A DNA stretch of 64,000 nucleotides from Monodelphis domestica (Eukaryota; Chordata; Mammalia; Didelphimorphia; Didelphidae), in contig NC_077232.1 of assembly GCF_027887165.1 (NCBI RefSeq), positions 18,306,755 to 18,370,754 of the forward strand, given 5' to 3'. The notes below the pieces were generated by a model that made no database searches, was not told the origin of the DNA, and worked only from the letters and a program-made list of their open reading frames with translations. Shown one piece after another: positions 35,611 through 48,286 of the stretch. How positions within the stretch are numbered: the stretch's first letter is position 1; each line of letters opens with the position of its first letter. Position numbers and translations under genes: made by a program.

Positions 35611-36547
35611 CAGATCTGAAGTGAATGCCTTCATCCTTTTAGGATTAACAGAGGCCCCAGTGTTTCAGGTTCCTCTGTTCATAATGGTCACCCTCATCTA
35701 TCTCATCACCCTGGTAGGGAACCTGGGGATGGTAGCTTTGATCTCCCATGATTCCTACCTCCACACCCCAATGTACTTTTTCCTCAGAAATCTGTCTCTG
35801 GTGGATTTTGGTCTTTCCTCAACTATTATTCCCAAGGTGATGACTGGACTCCTCACAGGCAACAAGATCATCTCCTATAATGGATGTGCTACCCAGTTGT
35901 TCTTCTTTGTGACCTTTGCTACTATTGAAAGTTTACTTTTAGCCTTCATGGCCTATGATCGCCATGCAGCTGTGTGTAGGCCCCTACATTACACCACAAT
36001 CATGACTTCAAAAATATGTGTATATCTGGTCAGTGGGGCTCATATCTGGGGTTTTCTGACCTCTGCCATCTTCATAGGAAACATTTTTAGTCTTTCCTTC
36101 TGCAGGTCCAATGTAGTCCATCACTTTTTCTGTGACATTCCCCCTCTCTTAGTTCTCTCTTGCTCTGAAATTCACACGACTGAGACAGTAGTCTTCATTT
36201 TTGGGTCATTAAATGCATCCTTCCCATTTCTTATCATCTTTTTCTCTTACTTGTTAATCTTCATCACTGTCCTGAAGATTCGTTCTGCTGATGGGCGCCA
36301 GAAAGCTTTCTCCACCTGTGGTTCCCATCTCACAGCAGTGTTCCTATTTTATGGGACAATCACCTTCATGTACTTCCAACCCAGCTCCAGTCATTCAATG
36401 GACTCAGACAAAATGGTGTCAGTATTCTACACCATGATTATCCCTATGTTGAATCCTCTCATATATAGTCTGAGGAACAAAGAAGTTAAGAATGCTTTCA
36501 GAAAAGCTATGATGGGACAACGACTTCAATTTGGTCATTCTTTTTAA
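35594..36547 (+). CDS. OR5B-like: Olfactory receptor, OR5B subfamily (OR5B21-like), intact (OR-3)
   Basis: A 317-residue odorant GPCR. The N-terminal sequon is NRS (6-8); [13 protein letters not shown] leads into TM2; [10 protein letters not shown] ends TM3; [17 protein letters not shown] holds the EL2 cysteines; [10 protein letters not shown] starts TM6; [15 protein letters not shown] is TM7. All hallmark residues are present and the frame is open throughout. The first ATG (35594) was chosen; the second (35603, MDNRSE…) matches the usual OR5B start. It is the closest paralogue of OR-4, with about 31 amino-acid differences counted by eye (roughly 90% identity), several of them in TM3 and TM5 where OR ligands bind. 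Its 3' flank is unusual: 10-20 bp after the stop the sequence becomes a minus-strand L1 fragment, so the original 3' UTR and AATAAA are lost. Confidence 0.95.
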   Translation: MKLMDNRSEVNAFILLGLTEAPVFQVPLFIMVTLIYLITLVGNLGMVALISHDSYLHTPMYFFLRNLSLVDFGLSSTIIPKVMTGLLTGNKIISYNGCATQLFFFVTFATIESLLLAFMAYDRHAAVCRPLHYTTIMTSKICVYLVSGAHIWGFLTSAIFIGNIFSLSFCRSNVVHHFFCDIPPLLVLSCSEIHTTETVVFIFGSLNASFPFLIIFFSYLLIFITVLKIRSADGRQKAFSTCGSHLTAVFLFYGTITFMYFQPSSSHSMDSDKMVSVFYTMIIPMLNPLIYSLRNKEVKNAFRKAMMGQRLQFGHSF

Positions 36548-36559
36548 TTAGAGAATTAA

Positions 36560-37255
36560 TCATATAGTTCCTGTGTTTTTCTTGGCAGATAGATTCCGAA
36601 GTATTTTTTAATGTCTAGGGTGATTTTAAATGGAATTTCTCTTTCTAATTCCTGGTGATGTGATGTGTTGGAGATATATGGAAATGCTGATGATTTATGT
36701 GGGTTTATTTTGTATCCTGAAACTTTGCTAAAGTTGTTGATTATTTCAACTAGCTTTTTAGTTGATTCTCTTGGATTTTTTAAGTAGACCATCATGTCAT
36801 CTGCAAAGAGTGATAGTTTGGTCTCCTCATTGCCAATTTTAATACTTTCAATTTCTTTATCTTCTGTAATTGCTACTGCTAGTATTTCTAATACAATGTC
36901 AAATAATAGAGGTGATAATGGGCATCCTTGTTTCACTCCTGATCTTATTGGGAATGCATCTAGTTTATCCCCTTTGCAAATGATATTAGCTGATGGTTTT
37001 AGATATATGCTGTTTATTATTTTTAGGAATGACCCTTCTATTCCTATGCTTTCTAGTGTTTTAGTAGGAATGGGTGTTGTATTTTATCAAAGGCTTTTTC
37101 TGCATCTATTGAGATAATCATGTGATTTTTGTTGGTTTGCTTGTTGATGTGGTCAATTATGTGGATGGTTTTCCTAATATTGAACCAGCCCTGCATTCCT
37201 GGTAAATCCTACTTGATCATAGTGAATGAACCTCCTGATCACTTGCTGGAATCTA
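36560..37255 (-). mobile_element. L1 ORF2 reverse-transcriptase fragment, minus strand
   Basis: Reads on the minus strand as L1 RT, including KQGCPLSPLLFDIVLEILA and the catalytic FADDMMVY box, open for 126 codons (36936-36556). It is cut at both ends inside ORF2 and has no 3' UTR or poly(A), so it is not a normal 5'-truncated insertion. The long open stretch suggests it is younger than the plus-strand L1 copies. It abuts the OR-3 3' flank on one side and the unit 4 start segment on the other. Confidence 0.88.
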
Positions 37256-37257
37256 AT

Positions 37258-38851
37258 AAGAAATTACAGGAATGAGAGCTAATATGAAACTACAGAGAAA
37301 ACAGCTAAATACATTAGGTTCTAGTTGATTAATGAACATATTGTTATTATACTTTTCTAATTAATAATCAGTCATTATCTTTAATGAATCACTCCATAGA
37401 ATAAAAGAAACTAAACTGCATAATGTGGAGATCCTTTCACAGTGGTCAAATAACACATTCTTTTCATTTTCTTTTTCTACATTGGTTTCTGGAATATTCT
37501 TGAAAACTCTGTCACTCACACTAGAATTGCTTACAGAGTTATATTTTCTCTGATAATGAGAAATATTCTCATTTATTTGACTCTTGAGGGATGTATAGTC
37601 TGGATATAGACATCAGTCTTGTGAACTTCAGGAATAAAGATTTCAACTTCAGTATAGGAACACTTTCTAAAATAATCATTAAGCTCAATAGATTCAGTGA
37701 GGACTATCCCATAAAATGCTTTCCTATCTTTGGGGTTAGGTATTTTTTATTCCACAGAGACAAATAGGAACAGAACGTCAAATAACCAAAAGTGATCACA
37801 CTTATTACTAGAAGACAGATGAGAAGTCAAAAACATATGCACACATTCTTATTTCCTTGTGGAAAGTAAGAGTAAGGAGCTTGCTTATGATTTAGACTAT
37901 GTGCTGTTGTCCCCATAGAAGATCCAGGAAAAATAGTGGAGCATTTAGAAACTGATGGGCCAGTGGTTACACTCATGAGCTCAGTGGTTCAATTCATGAC
38001 CTCAGAGATAATTGGAATAAAACCTTCATTAATGAAGATGTTTCAATAATCTATAGAGTTTATTAATTAATTCACCAGACATTTCCTCTTTGATGTATTA
38101 GTTCAAGCTGACTGTTCAGTAGTCATTTAACAGTATGAAAGAAAACTTTTACATTAGCAATTTGCTTCATGATCTCCTTGAGAGTAAAGTTCTTTTTGGT
38201 CAGGTTCTGTGTGTTGATGTTGATGTTACGCTCCAGAAGGCTCGTGATAAAACTACTCTCAGACTCAATTTTGATAGTCTTCATGAATACAGGGGAATTA
38301 GTACATAACACAGACTCCTTTAGTCTACTGGTCTCAGTCTATGCTCTGTATTCAGAGGGTAAATTAGGAACTTGGCAAACTCAGAGGGTGCTTCAGGACA
38401 TACTGAGAACATCACCAGAACTAGTGATTATTTGAGGACAGTCAGGCAAACTAAGCCTTTTTTTTCTGTTGATGAGGGATGTAACTTCATCCCAATGGGA
38501 CTCCTGATTTCATGTAATATTTTTCCTTTATCAAAATCAGTTCCCAAACCTCTACATTTGTATGAGACACCAACACTTGAGTTTTCAGGGGACACATAAT
38601 ACTGCAGCATTCATGAAACAACTCTGCTTTTGTTGAGTGGTAACTGTATATCCTTGGAGGAAGGTGTTGGTCTTTCTGATACAATGAAAAAACCAAACCT
38701 ATTGCATGCCACTATTATTCATTGGAGGACAGACAGTGATAAGAATCTCCAGGGTCACAAAATGGGGATGGCATTTATGTCTCATTAAACATCAGATAAC
38801 ACATGATAGCAGGCAAAGGATTAGCTGATGTTTTGATATTTGAAGTCACAA
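37258..38851. other. Unit-start segment, copy A (unidentified)
   Basis: Matches 59036-61490 (copy B) and 63145-64000 (copy C). Shared blocks include 'cacagtggtc', 'tttctacattggtttc', 'tagtctggatatagacatc', 'gatccaggaaa' and 'gagacaccaa.acttga'. On the minus strand around 38123-38311 is a short open stretch with NLTKKNFTLKEIM that is partly conserved in B and C. I do not recognise the protein. Relative to copy B, about 350 bp are missing near 37390. It could be an old retroelement, a decayed gene fragment or plain duplicated spacer. Confidence 0.5.
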
Positions 38852-40669
38852 CAAGAAAGGACATATTAACAGAAGACAGTCCATTTATAGAACCTGATGC
38901 CTAAATAAACTTGAATCAGGCAATCTTTGGAACAGATAAACCACTCCTTTAAGCCAGATTATAACTAGGGCTATCATGAGAATTAATAGAATTCCTATGC
39001 ATAATATAACAGGTCAGAAACATTTACAAAGATTGCCAGAGTGCCATCAGTCTTCAGTAACTTTGTAGGGCACCTTTAAGAGTGAAAAAAAAGTGTTGGT
39101 TTCACTTGAGATCAATGAATCCAGGAGTCTTTTTAAACAATCTTAATTGCAGTTGGAATGGTCAGGAGAACTTGGAACGTGCTTTCTCAAGTAGGTAATG
39201 ATCTACTGGGATGCTGAAAATTCCTAATATAAATGTAATCAGGTCTTTGTAAATCATGCCATGAGAAATCTTTAGGTACAGTCTGTACCTTTGCTTAGGA
39301 TGGAGTGATTCCCAATGTGGCAGTGAACCATTATTGAATCCTTTTTGGGTTCAAATATTCAACAAAATCTGAATCTGCCACACTGTGCTTTTCCCTGTAA
39401 TTATTTGCTTTTTGTCCTCAAGAGTAGTTATAGGAAACTTGTCAAAGCCTCTACTTACATATTGCCAAATCATTGTTCCAGCATTCCACTCCATTACCAA
39501 TGAACTAGAACTTTGAAGGCAAGCATCCTTTAAAGCCAGAGTTTGTAGGATTAAAAGGAGAGGAGGAAATGGGCAAACTGGGAACTCTGAGTAGATTTTT
39601 AAAAGGAATAGTTTTAATATTCATAATAATGAAACTATAATTTTAAATTTACAAATGACTATCATCTCAATTTCCATAATAACTAGAAAAGACATGCAAA
39701 TATTATTATTTTACAAATGAGGAAATCAGACTACATATAGGATAACTTACTTGCCTAATTTTCACAGGGATCTCTCATTCCATCCCAAACCTTTTACCAC
39801 CAAATTCAATCATCTTTTCCCTAGGGAACAAAGTGGATATCTTTGCACTACCTCATTTCTTTCATGGTCAGTATAACATTTCATCCTAACCATAACCTTT
39901 TGACTATATTCAGGTCTCAGATGATTTTACCCAATTTTAAAATGAATTAAGTGAGTCTTGGAGATGAGCAATGACTATCCATGACACTTAACTAGGAGGA
40001 ATAGAATCAAGCTCCAGTTAAAGGCCTTGTCCAGAAAGCTTTCTACCTCATTGTGCTAATAACATGCAAGGAATGACAAAATACTCATGAGAAAATGATC
40101 TCTGTGTGTACTCATATTTTCCTCCCCTGATCAGAGAAGAATTTTAATGGCTTGTTTTGTTCATGAGTTGGCAGCAGAGTTGCTATGTTTCTCCAAGGGA
40201 CCACCAGTTCCTCAGAGATGCAGGTCTCCCAGATCTGGATAAGGTCCCTGCTCTAGCCCTAACTTGACATTGAAACATTTAACTCTAGGGTTCCATATTG
40301 TGGTACCAGCTTGTGGGAACAAGTCAGTTAGTCATTTATTCATTCATCTAGTTTCTTTTGTGTTTCCTGAGGTTGAGTTGAAAGGATGATAGGAGTGGGC
40401 ATCCCTAACTGTATTGTCATCCGTGCCAAATCAATGTCCATGAGTGACTATTCTGCCACTGGGAAATTTTGCCCTCTTTGTCCTGGTGACTATGGAGATG
40501 TTTGTATAATGGAGTCACATGCTTCCTCGGGTTGGAATTTCAAGGTCAAACCTTGAATATAAAATTCTTGGCTAACCCTCCTCTTTGGAAGTCTAGCTGC
40601 CTTTCTCCATATCAAGCTTGGTAGGTTCTAGAATACCCAGTCTAGGATTGCAGTGCTTATATAGATTGC

Positions 40670-40940
40670 AACTTAATATAGTGGAAACATTTCTGGACCT
40701 GGAATCAGGAAGAATTGGGAAAAAAACCTCTCTATCTAACCCACCTTTTCCACACTGGTAAGTCAATTGACATCTTCCATTTCCCTATCTTGAAAATATG
40801 CAAAGTACTTGTGGCACACATCTCATAGGGTTGTTTTGGGGCTCCAATAACATTATGTGTAAATTGTTTTTCAACATCCAAATACTCTAGAAACATCACC
40901 TGGGGCTTTTCAAGTTCATCATCCTTCAGTAACTGAAGGA
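40670..40940 (+). repeat. MIR/THER-type CORE-SINE (unit 4 copy)
   Basis: Counterpart of 3475-3735: 'ggaatcaggaagaattggg', 'tggtaagtcaattgacatcttccatttccctatcttgaaaat', 'catagggttgttttggggctccaataac'. Confidence 0.65.
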
Positions 40941-41099
40941 GCCCTTGGAGCAATGGTTTACTGTAGAGTCCTAATGAGGACTTAATTAAATTTTTTGATG
41001 ATTAATATATTGTATGCAAATTACTGTATGGAATATTTAAATGAGGGGAGTTGATAGTCAAGTTTAGTTAAGATAGTCATTGCCATTAATGCTGATAAC

Positions 41100-41300
41100 T
41101 CACCTTTATATAGGACTTAAACATTTGCAAAAGTTTTCTATCACAATTCTCATTTGAATCTCCTGAGAACTATGTAAGATATAATAATTGTATTATCTCC
41201 CCCTTTAAAGCTAAATAGAGATTGATTGACTTACGTGACTTTTCCATAGATATATATTATTCATTAGGATCTGAGGTGGGATTTAAACTTGTAACATTTT
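41100..41300 (-). repeat. MIR-type SINE (unit 4 copy)
   Basis: Counterpart of 3925-4205: 'catttgcaaaagttttctatcac', 'atttgaatctcctgagaactatgtaag', 'ccccctttaaagctaaata'. Confidence 0.55.
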
Positions 41301-44300
41301 TCTACTTCTTAATAATATTGTTTCTGAAATGTTTTCCTTACATCAAACAAAAATTTGTTCATTTAATTTGTTTCTTCTTAATGTCTCCTTCTCCCCCACC
41401 CTGATTCTCACCTTTACACACATAGTACAAGTCATATCCTTCCACCAGTTTACCCTCCTTCAGGTACCTGAAAATAAATTGATTTCTCTCCTGACACACA
41501 TATTTTATCCCTTTTAGGCTAAACATCCACAGTTTCTTCCACCAATTCTAAGTAGTGAGACTAAAAAGTATTTCTCCATCTTGAAATTTTCTAGCCAATC
41601 AATGTCCTTCCCAATGTGCAGAACATAGAACTCAGCACATTGCTCCAAGTGCTGAGCACCAAAGACCACATCTGTGGGCTTGGCTATTATTCTCTGTTCA
41701 ATATTAGGCAGATTCCTTTTATTTTTAGTCCTATAGGTCACAAAGTCATGGCGGGGATCCAATGTATTTAATGTACTTTGTGAAATTCAAAGAGGCTGCA
41801 CGGGTACATTGGATAGAGCTGAGCAAATAGAATTAAGAAGTCCCATAGTGAAACTCATCTTCAGACATGATGTAACCCTGGAAAAGCCACTCAATCTGTG
41901 TTTGCCTTAGTTTCCTCAGCTTTAAAAAGGGTTTAATAATAGCACTTTATTCTTAGGGTCATTGTGAAGATGAACTAGATAGCATGTGGCAGCCTACTTA
42001 GAACTACTATGAAAACATTTTTTCTAATGTCTCATGGTGGTAAACTGACAATAAATGCTCTAAGTGTAAGTGACTAATGAATAACTGTGGCAAGACCTTC
42101 CCAGCTAATGGCTTATGCTTGGGTTGGGTAGGGACTATGGATTTTGTCTGCTGCACAAAGGCTGTTTTAGCTTAGTTAAAGGAGGGAATGGTCAGTTGAT
42201 GAGTGACATTTATGAACTATCTATTTTATGCCTAACTCTATACCAAGTCTGGAGAAAAAAAAAAAAGTAAGATAGAGTACCTGCTCTCTAGGAGCTCAAA
42301 ATCTGAAGGAAAATGCAAATAAATGTGCAAACAAGCTCTATCTAGGATAAATTGGAAATAATCACAAGATGGAAGTTACTGGAATGCAGATGGTTCAAAA
42401 AAGCCTTTTGGGGGCTGGGATCCTGCCTGAAAGGAGGTAAAAAGAAATATTGATGATTTCCAGGGACCCACAAAACCTTATATGGACTAAATGGACAAAA
42501 TATCCCTTTTTTTCTGTCTACCTTCTGCTTGCACAGAGGTAGGTTAACATATTGAAAAAGAAACAGGCTATTTGAGGAACAGAGATTTAGGAATCATACA
42601 TTTATTGTTTAGTGAACTACTGGTGGTCTTTTGGACAAAAAATGCCCCAAACTATATAACTAGTATCCACTGGTAGCTGTTCCTACTCAGGATCTGGTGA
42701 CCATTTCACTGAACATACCTCATAGCTACAATGATTCCAGAACTAAGCAGGATCCCAAAGAAATCTGTCAATTTTCCTTGATCGTCTCCTCTTGCTTCAC
42801 TCAGTCTCTTAATTTTCCTGTTATTTTATTCATCTATTTTTCTCTTATTTTACTTTTTTTATTTATTCTTCACTAAAATGAGGCATGGTCATAGGAAAAG
42901 GTTTAGCTCTTCACTTTTTACCAACAATAGGCCTCTTGTTATGATGATTTTCACTGGAGAACAAGGCATTTGCTTTTCCTAGAGTAATTAATTCTACTTT
43001 GGGTATTATTAAGTGGGGAGCAGATTGAAAAAAATATATTGAGGATAGTTCCAGGGACAGAGTCATGATGGAAGGGTATAGAGAAATCTTGAACAACTCT
43101 GGGAATCTTCACCCACCAACCATAAAATGACACATTAAAATGAGAACTGGATTGAATGAGGAAGATAGATTTAAGCAACTTTCCTGTAGAAAACAAGTTG
43201 AAAAGTAGCCAGAGATGATCTGGGTTACTCGGTTGTGAGGGGAACAGAGATCACACAAGGGCTACACAGCCTATAGCCAGGCTAATCAAAGGAATAGTGG
43301 CCCAAGCCAACAAAAAGCCCCACCCACCACACATATATTGTACCAAGGTTCTAAAAATGAGACCAAGTCACCTTTGAGACCATGAAAACCTACCTACCCT
43401 AAGAGCAGTGCAAATCCATACATATAACTTAAAATTTCTAGCCCCAGCTCAAGCCTGCAGTGAGGACCCAAGCCTTAAGAAGGGGCAATGAATACTAACT
43501 GGGTATGGAAACCTACCTTACCCTTCAAAGAAGTAGGAGGGGAACAAAAAGAGAGGGTGTCATAAAAGAGAGAGGAAGAAAGGGATTGTGATTAAAAGTA
43601 AAGCATTTGTGAGGAGCAGCTGAATGAAAGGAGACCTAAAGAAGAGGATTAAAAGGAGAAAAATAAGACTGAGGGAAATACACTGTTCATAATCATAACT
43701 GTGAATGCAAACAGGATAAAATCGCTTAAAAACAGAAGTGAACAGTAGAGAAGATTAAAAACAACAACCGAAATGTTACAATATAGTCTTTACAAGAAAC
43801 ATGTTTGAGGCAGGGAGACACATACAGAGTAATGGAACAGAATCTGCAGCAAAAAGAAAAAAGCAGGAGTAAGAATCATGATCTATGAGAAACCTACAGG
43901 TCTAATTAAGAGATAAAAAAGGAAATTGTACCTTATTAACAGGTACCATAGAAAATGAAGTAATATAAGCACTAAACATATATGCACCAAATAGAATAGC
44001 CTCCAAATTTTGAAAGGTTAATTTAGTGAACTTAAGGAAGAAATAAATGGTTGAACTCTTTTAATGGGGAACCTAAATTCCCATAACTCCAATTTAAATG
44101 AATCTAACCAAAAAATAAACAAGGTAGAAATGAGGAGAATGAAATTTTAGAAAAGTTAGAATGAATAGATCTCAAGAGAAAATGAATGGAAGAGAAAGGA
44201 ATATGCTTTCTTTTCAGTGGTACATGGCACCTACTCAAAAATTGACAATATATCCAGCATAAAAATTTCACAACCAAATATGTAGGAAAACAAAAATAAT

Positions 44301-45641
44301 AAATGCACCCTTTTAAGATAACAATACAATACAAATTATAATCAGTGAAACCATTAAAGACAAATAAAATTAATTAGAAAATAAAATAATTGAATTTAAT
44401 AAAAGGGGTATGTAAAAGAACAAATTATATAAAAATTAATAATTTCATTTAGAATAATGAAAGTGGGCAGACAAGATATCATAATTTACCAAAGCAGTAT
44501 TTAGGAGAAATTTTTTAACTCTTTTATTAATTTAAAAATTTATGAATTTACAAATTATATATCTATATGCTCTAATAATTAAAATGGAGAAAAACCTGAT
44601 CATTGTTGGCAAGCAACTAGAAAACTAGAAAAAGAACAATTCCAAATTAAAGGTTAAATAGAAAATTTTAAAAATCAAAGAAGAAAATTGAATTTAAGAG
44701 AACCATTGAACTATTAAATAAGACTACAAGTAGGTTTTATTTAAAAAAAACAAATAAAATAGAGCATTTGTTAATTCAATTTAAAAAAAAGAAAATCAAA
44801 TAGCTATTTTCATAAATGAAAAGGGTAAATTTACCACCAATGAAGAGGAAATTAAAGCAATCATTAGGAGCTATTTGGCCCAATTATTTTCCAATAAACC
44901 TGACAAGCTAAGAAAAATGGATGAATATTTACAAAAAGAAAATTGCATAGATCAACAAAAGGGGAAATAGAAAATTTAAATAATCCCATGTCAGAAAAAG
45001 AAATTGAATAAGCTGTCAATGAACACCTAAAGAAAAAATTCCCAGAGCCAGATGGATTTACAAGTGGATTTAATCAAACATTTAAAGAACAAACAGTCCC
45101 ACCACTACTTTAAGTATTTGAGAAAACAGGCAGAGAAAGCATCCTACCAAATGCCTTTTAGGACAAAAATAGGGTACTGTTATCAAATCCAGTAGGAACA
45201 AAAATAGAGAAAGAAAATTATAGATCAATAGCATTAATGAATAGAGGTGTAAATTTTAAAAATAAAATATAAGAAAGGATAATAATAAATGAGAAGGATC
45301 ATTCATTCTGACCAGGTGTGATTTAAACCAGACAGGCAGACCTGGTTTAGTATTAGGGAAATCATCAGCCTAATCGACCATAATAATAAACACAGTAAGA
45401 GAAATCACATGATTATCTCAAATAGATACAGAAAGTGCCTTTGACAAAATACAACATCTATTCCTTAAACAAGAGAAAGCATAGGAATACATGGACAATT
45501 CCTCAAAATAATAAGGAATTTTTACCTAAAACCATCAGCAAGTATCATCTGCAATGGGGATAAGTTAGAAGCCTCACCATTTAGATCAAAGATGAAGCAA
45601 GGATAATCATTATTACTACCATTATTTAGTATTGTACTAGA

Positions 45642-45845
45642 GAGGGCAGCTGGGTGGCTCAGTGGATTGAGGGCCAGGCCTACAGACAGGTTAGGATCAA
45701 ATATTATTCTTCCCAGCTGTGTGACAGTGGGCAAGTCACTTAACCCCTATGGCCTAGCCCTTACCACTCCTGCCTTGGAACCAATACACAGTATTGATTC
45801 CAAGACAGAAGGTGATGGTTTAAAAAATAAAAGGAAAGAAAAAAA
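45642..45845 (+). mobile_element. tRNA-derived marsupial SINE in the unit 4 L1, with target duplication
   Basis: Reads 'gggcagctgggtggctcagtggattgagggccaggcc' (A-box side), 'ctgtgtgacagtgggcaagtcacttaacccc', 'cctagcccttaccactcctgccttggaaccaatacacagtattg', then an A-rich end. It is flanked by the 11-bp direct repeat ATTGTACTAGA (45631-45641 and 45846-45856). Confidence 0.92.
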
Positions 45846-47252
45846 ATTGTACTAGAAATGCTAGCTTTAGCAATAAGAAGAGAAAAAGAAATTGAAGCAA
45901 TTAAATTGGCAATAAGGAAAGTAAACTCATTCTTTGTGGATAACATGTTTTTATATTTAGAGGATCCTAGAAAATCAACTAAAAGACTACTTGAAATAAC
46001 TAATTTTAATAAAGTTGTAGGATATAAAATTAACCTAACTAAATCATCAGAATATTACCAACAAAATTCAACAGCAAGAGATAGAGAAATCCTATTTAAC
46101 ATAATTCTAGACAATATCAAACACTTGGGAATCTACTTGCTAAGACAAGTACAGGACTTAAATGAACACAATTACAAGACATTTCACATAAATAACATCA
46201 GATCTAAATAACTGAAAAAAATATTAATTGCTCATGGGTAGGCTGAGTTAACATAATAAAAAATACATTTCTACCTAATTATTTTACTTATTCAGTGCCA
46301 TACCAATCAAAATACAAAAAATACTATAGAAGTAGAAAAATATTTTTAAAATTAATCTGATAGAATAAAAGGTCAAGAATATCAAGAGAATTAATGAAAA
46401 AAAGTAAAGGAAGGTAAACTAGTAATACTAGATATAAAATTGTATTTAAATCAATGATCATCAAAAGAATCTGGTACTGGCTAAGAAATAGAATGGTGGG
46501 TCAGTGGAATAGATTAAATATACAATATATAGGGGTAAATGACCTAATGTTTGACAAATTCAAAGACCCCACCTTTGGATATAAGAACTCACGACTTGAC
46601 AAAAATTGCTGGAAAATCTTGAAATCAGTATGGCAGAAACCAGGTGTAGACCAATATATCACTCTTTATACCAATATAAAATCAAAATGGGTATATTATT
46701 TGTGTATAAAGAGTTATAACATAAGTTAATTATGGGAACATAGAATAGTTGACCTGTTAGCTATATGGAGAATACAAGAATTTATGAATAAAGAGGAAGT
46801 TGAGAGCATTTTAAGATGTTAAAGTAATAATTTTGATTATATTAAAATAAAAAGCTTTTGTACCAAAAAAAACCCCTATATAATCAAGATTAGAAGGGAA
46901 AAACACATTGGGAAAAATTTTATATCAAATTTCTCTGATAAATATCAAATTTCTCAAAATTATAATGAATTAAATTTAATTTATAAGAGTACAAGTCATT
47001 CCCCAGGAGACAAATGGTCAAATAATATAAATAGGCAGTTTTCAAATGAAGAAATCAAGATTATCAATTATCAGATGAAAAAAAAAATGTTCTAAATCAC
47101 ACTTGATTAGGAAATGCAAATTGAAAGAACTCTGAGGTATCACTTCACACCTATCAGATTAGCCAATCTGACAGTAAAGGAAAGTGATATATGTTGAAGG
47201 GTATGTGGCAAAATTGTGACCCTAATGCATTGTTAGTGGAGTTGTGAACTTA

Positions 47253-48286
47253 TGTGCTACAGGCTAGGTCCAGCCTCAATTGTGACTACAGGGGTTCCCA
47301 GAAGGTGGTGAATAATCAGTCAAGAAAATAACAAATGGAAGACAGTTTTGTATATCATTTAACCATAGGCATGCTTTGGATCTGGTAGCTGCTCCACCAC
47401 CCCTAGGCCTGATCTTAATTTTATACCCATTTTCTTGGCACACAGATACATTAACTAACATGCATGTCCAAATAGAGATAATTGGAATAGTGATACATTA
47501 ACTTTTAACAACTCACTTGTTTAACATTCTAAACTCATTCCATAGTCTTCTACTGTAATTTTCGATTTGATAAAACATACAAAGGTTCTACACAAGATAA
47601 ATAATTTCATCACAGGTGGCTTAATTTATTCATTAACCTGTGAGGAGTCTAAGTTTACAAAAAAGCAAAGAAATGTGCTTATTACCTTTAATAAAACGAA
47701 ATAATATATCAGAAATTCTTAAAGACAAATCAACAATCACAGTACTGATCTTGAATGATCAGAGGAGCATACAATTCAGATTAATTGTTAGACAGAACAT
47801 TTTTCTGGATTAGCAGAGATGTTCTTGTTGGTGAGTTTCTGGTTTGTGAAATCGTGTGAGAGGCATGTTGAAGCTTGTTGTACCTGTACATCTATATGGA
47901 CTTTTATGATTGATTTGTATGCTGGCTCTGTTAGAATAATTTTTTATGAGTGGGAAAGTTCTGGGTTTGGCTTGTGGCTAACAGGGAATTATGTACCTAA
48001 GTAAAAGTTAACCCATGGTAGTATTTTGGAATTGGGTTTGAGGGTTTGAACTTTGGATGATGTTTTGAGGATATAGAGTGCAGGTATTTTTCTCTTACAT
48101 GATTCCTTCTGAGATTAGGTAGGGGAATAGTAATTATGTCAATTCCATTGGTAAGGGATGTTAATGAGAGAGGTCATGCAGAGGGTACTGAGTGCACAGT
48201 CACATCTTGCCAAGGGGCCACTCTGGGACCTCTTTAGCTGCCATGAGTGACTTTGTCAAGGTGTCATGGGCTGATGGCTCTTAGCA
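47253..48286 (-). mobile_element. Solo LTR, class I-like ERV, in the unit 4 L1
   Basis: Interrupts L1 sequence that is continuous in unit 3 ('gtgaacttatccaatcat', 34630). Ends are TGTGCTACAGG and CTCTTAGCA, flanked by CTTA on both sides (47249-47252 and 48287-48290). On the minus strand GTATAAAATTAAG (about 47417-47429) is a good TATA box. It is a 1034-bp fossil with no coding region and is specific to unit 4. Confidence 0.75.

Larger units (their letters stand above)
38852..43016. other. Unit 4 upstream region, no gene
   Basis: Near-identical to unit 3 from 24765 on, and shows the empty site of the unit 3 LTR near 39495. It follows the common unit order up to the L1 at 43017. About 42200-42350 carries the shared ancient repeat. 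Open frames (for example 40732-40953 minus) recur only as part of the duplicated DNA. Confidence 0.6.

Noticed and set aside
36794-37117. 107-codon plus-strand frame next to OR-3
   Set aside because: It is antisense to the L1 reverse-transcriptase fragment.
45858-46211. 117-codon frame resembling L1 RT C-terminal part
   Set aside because: Real L1 ORF2 remnant but not a gene; included in the unit 4 L1 call.
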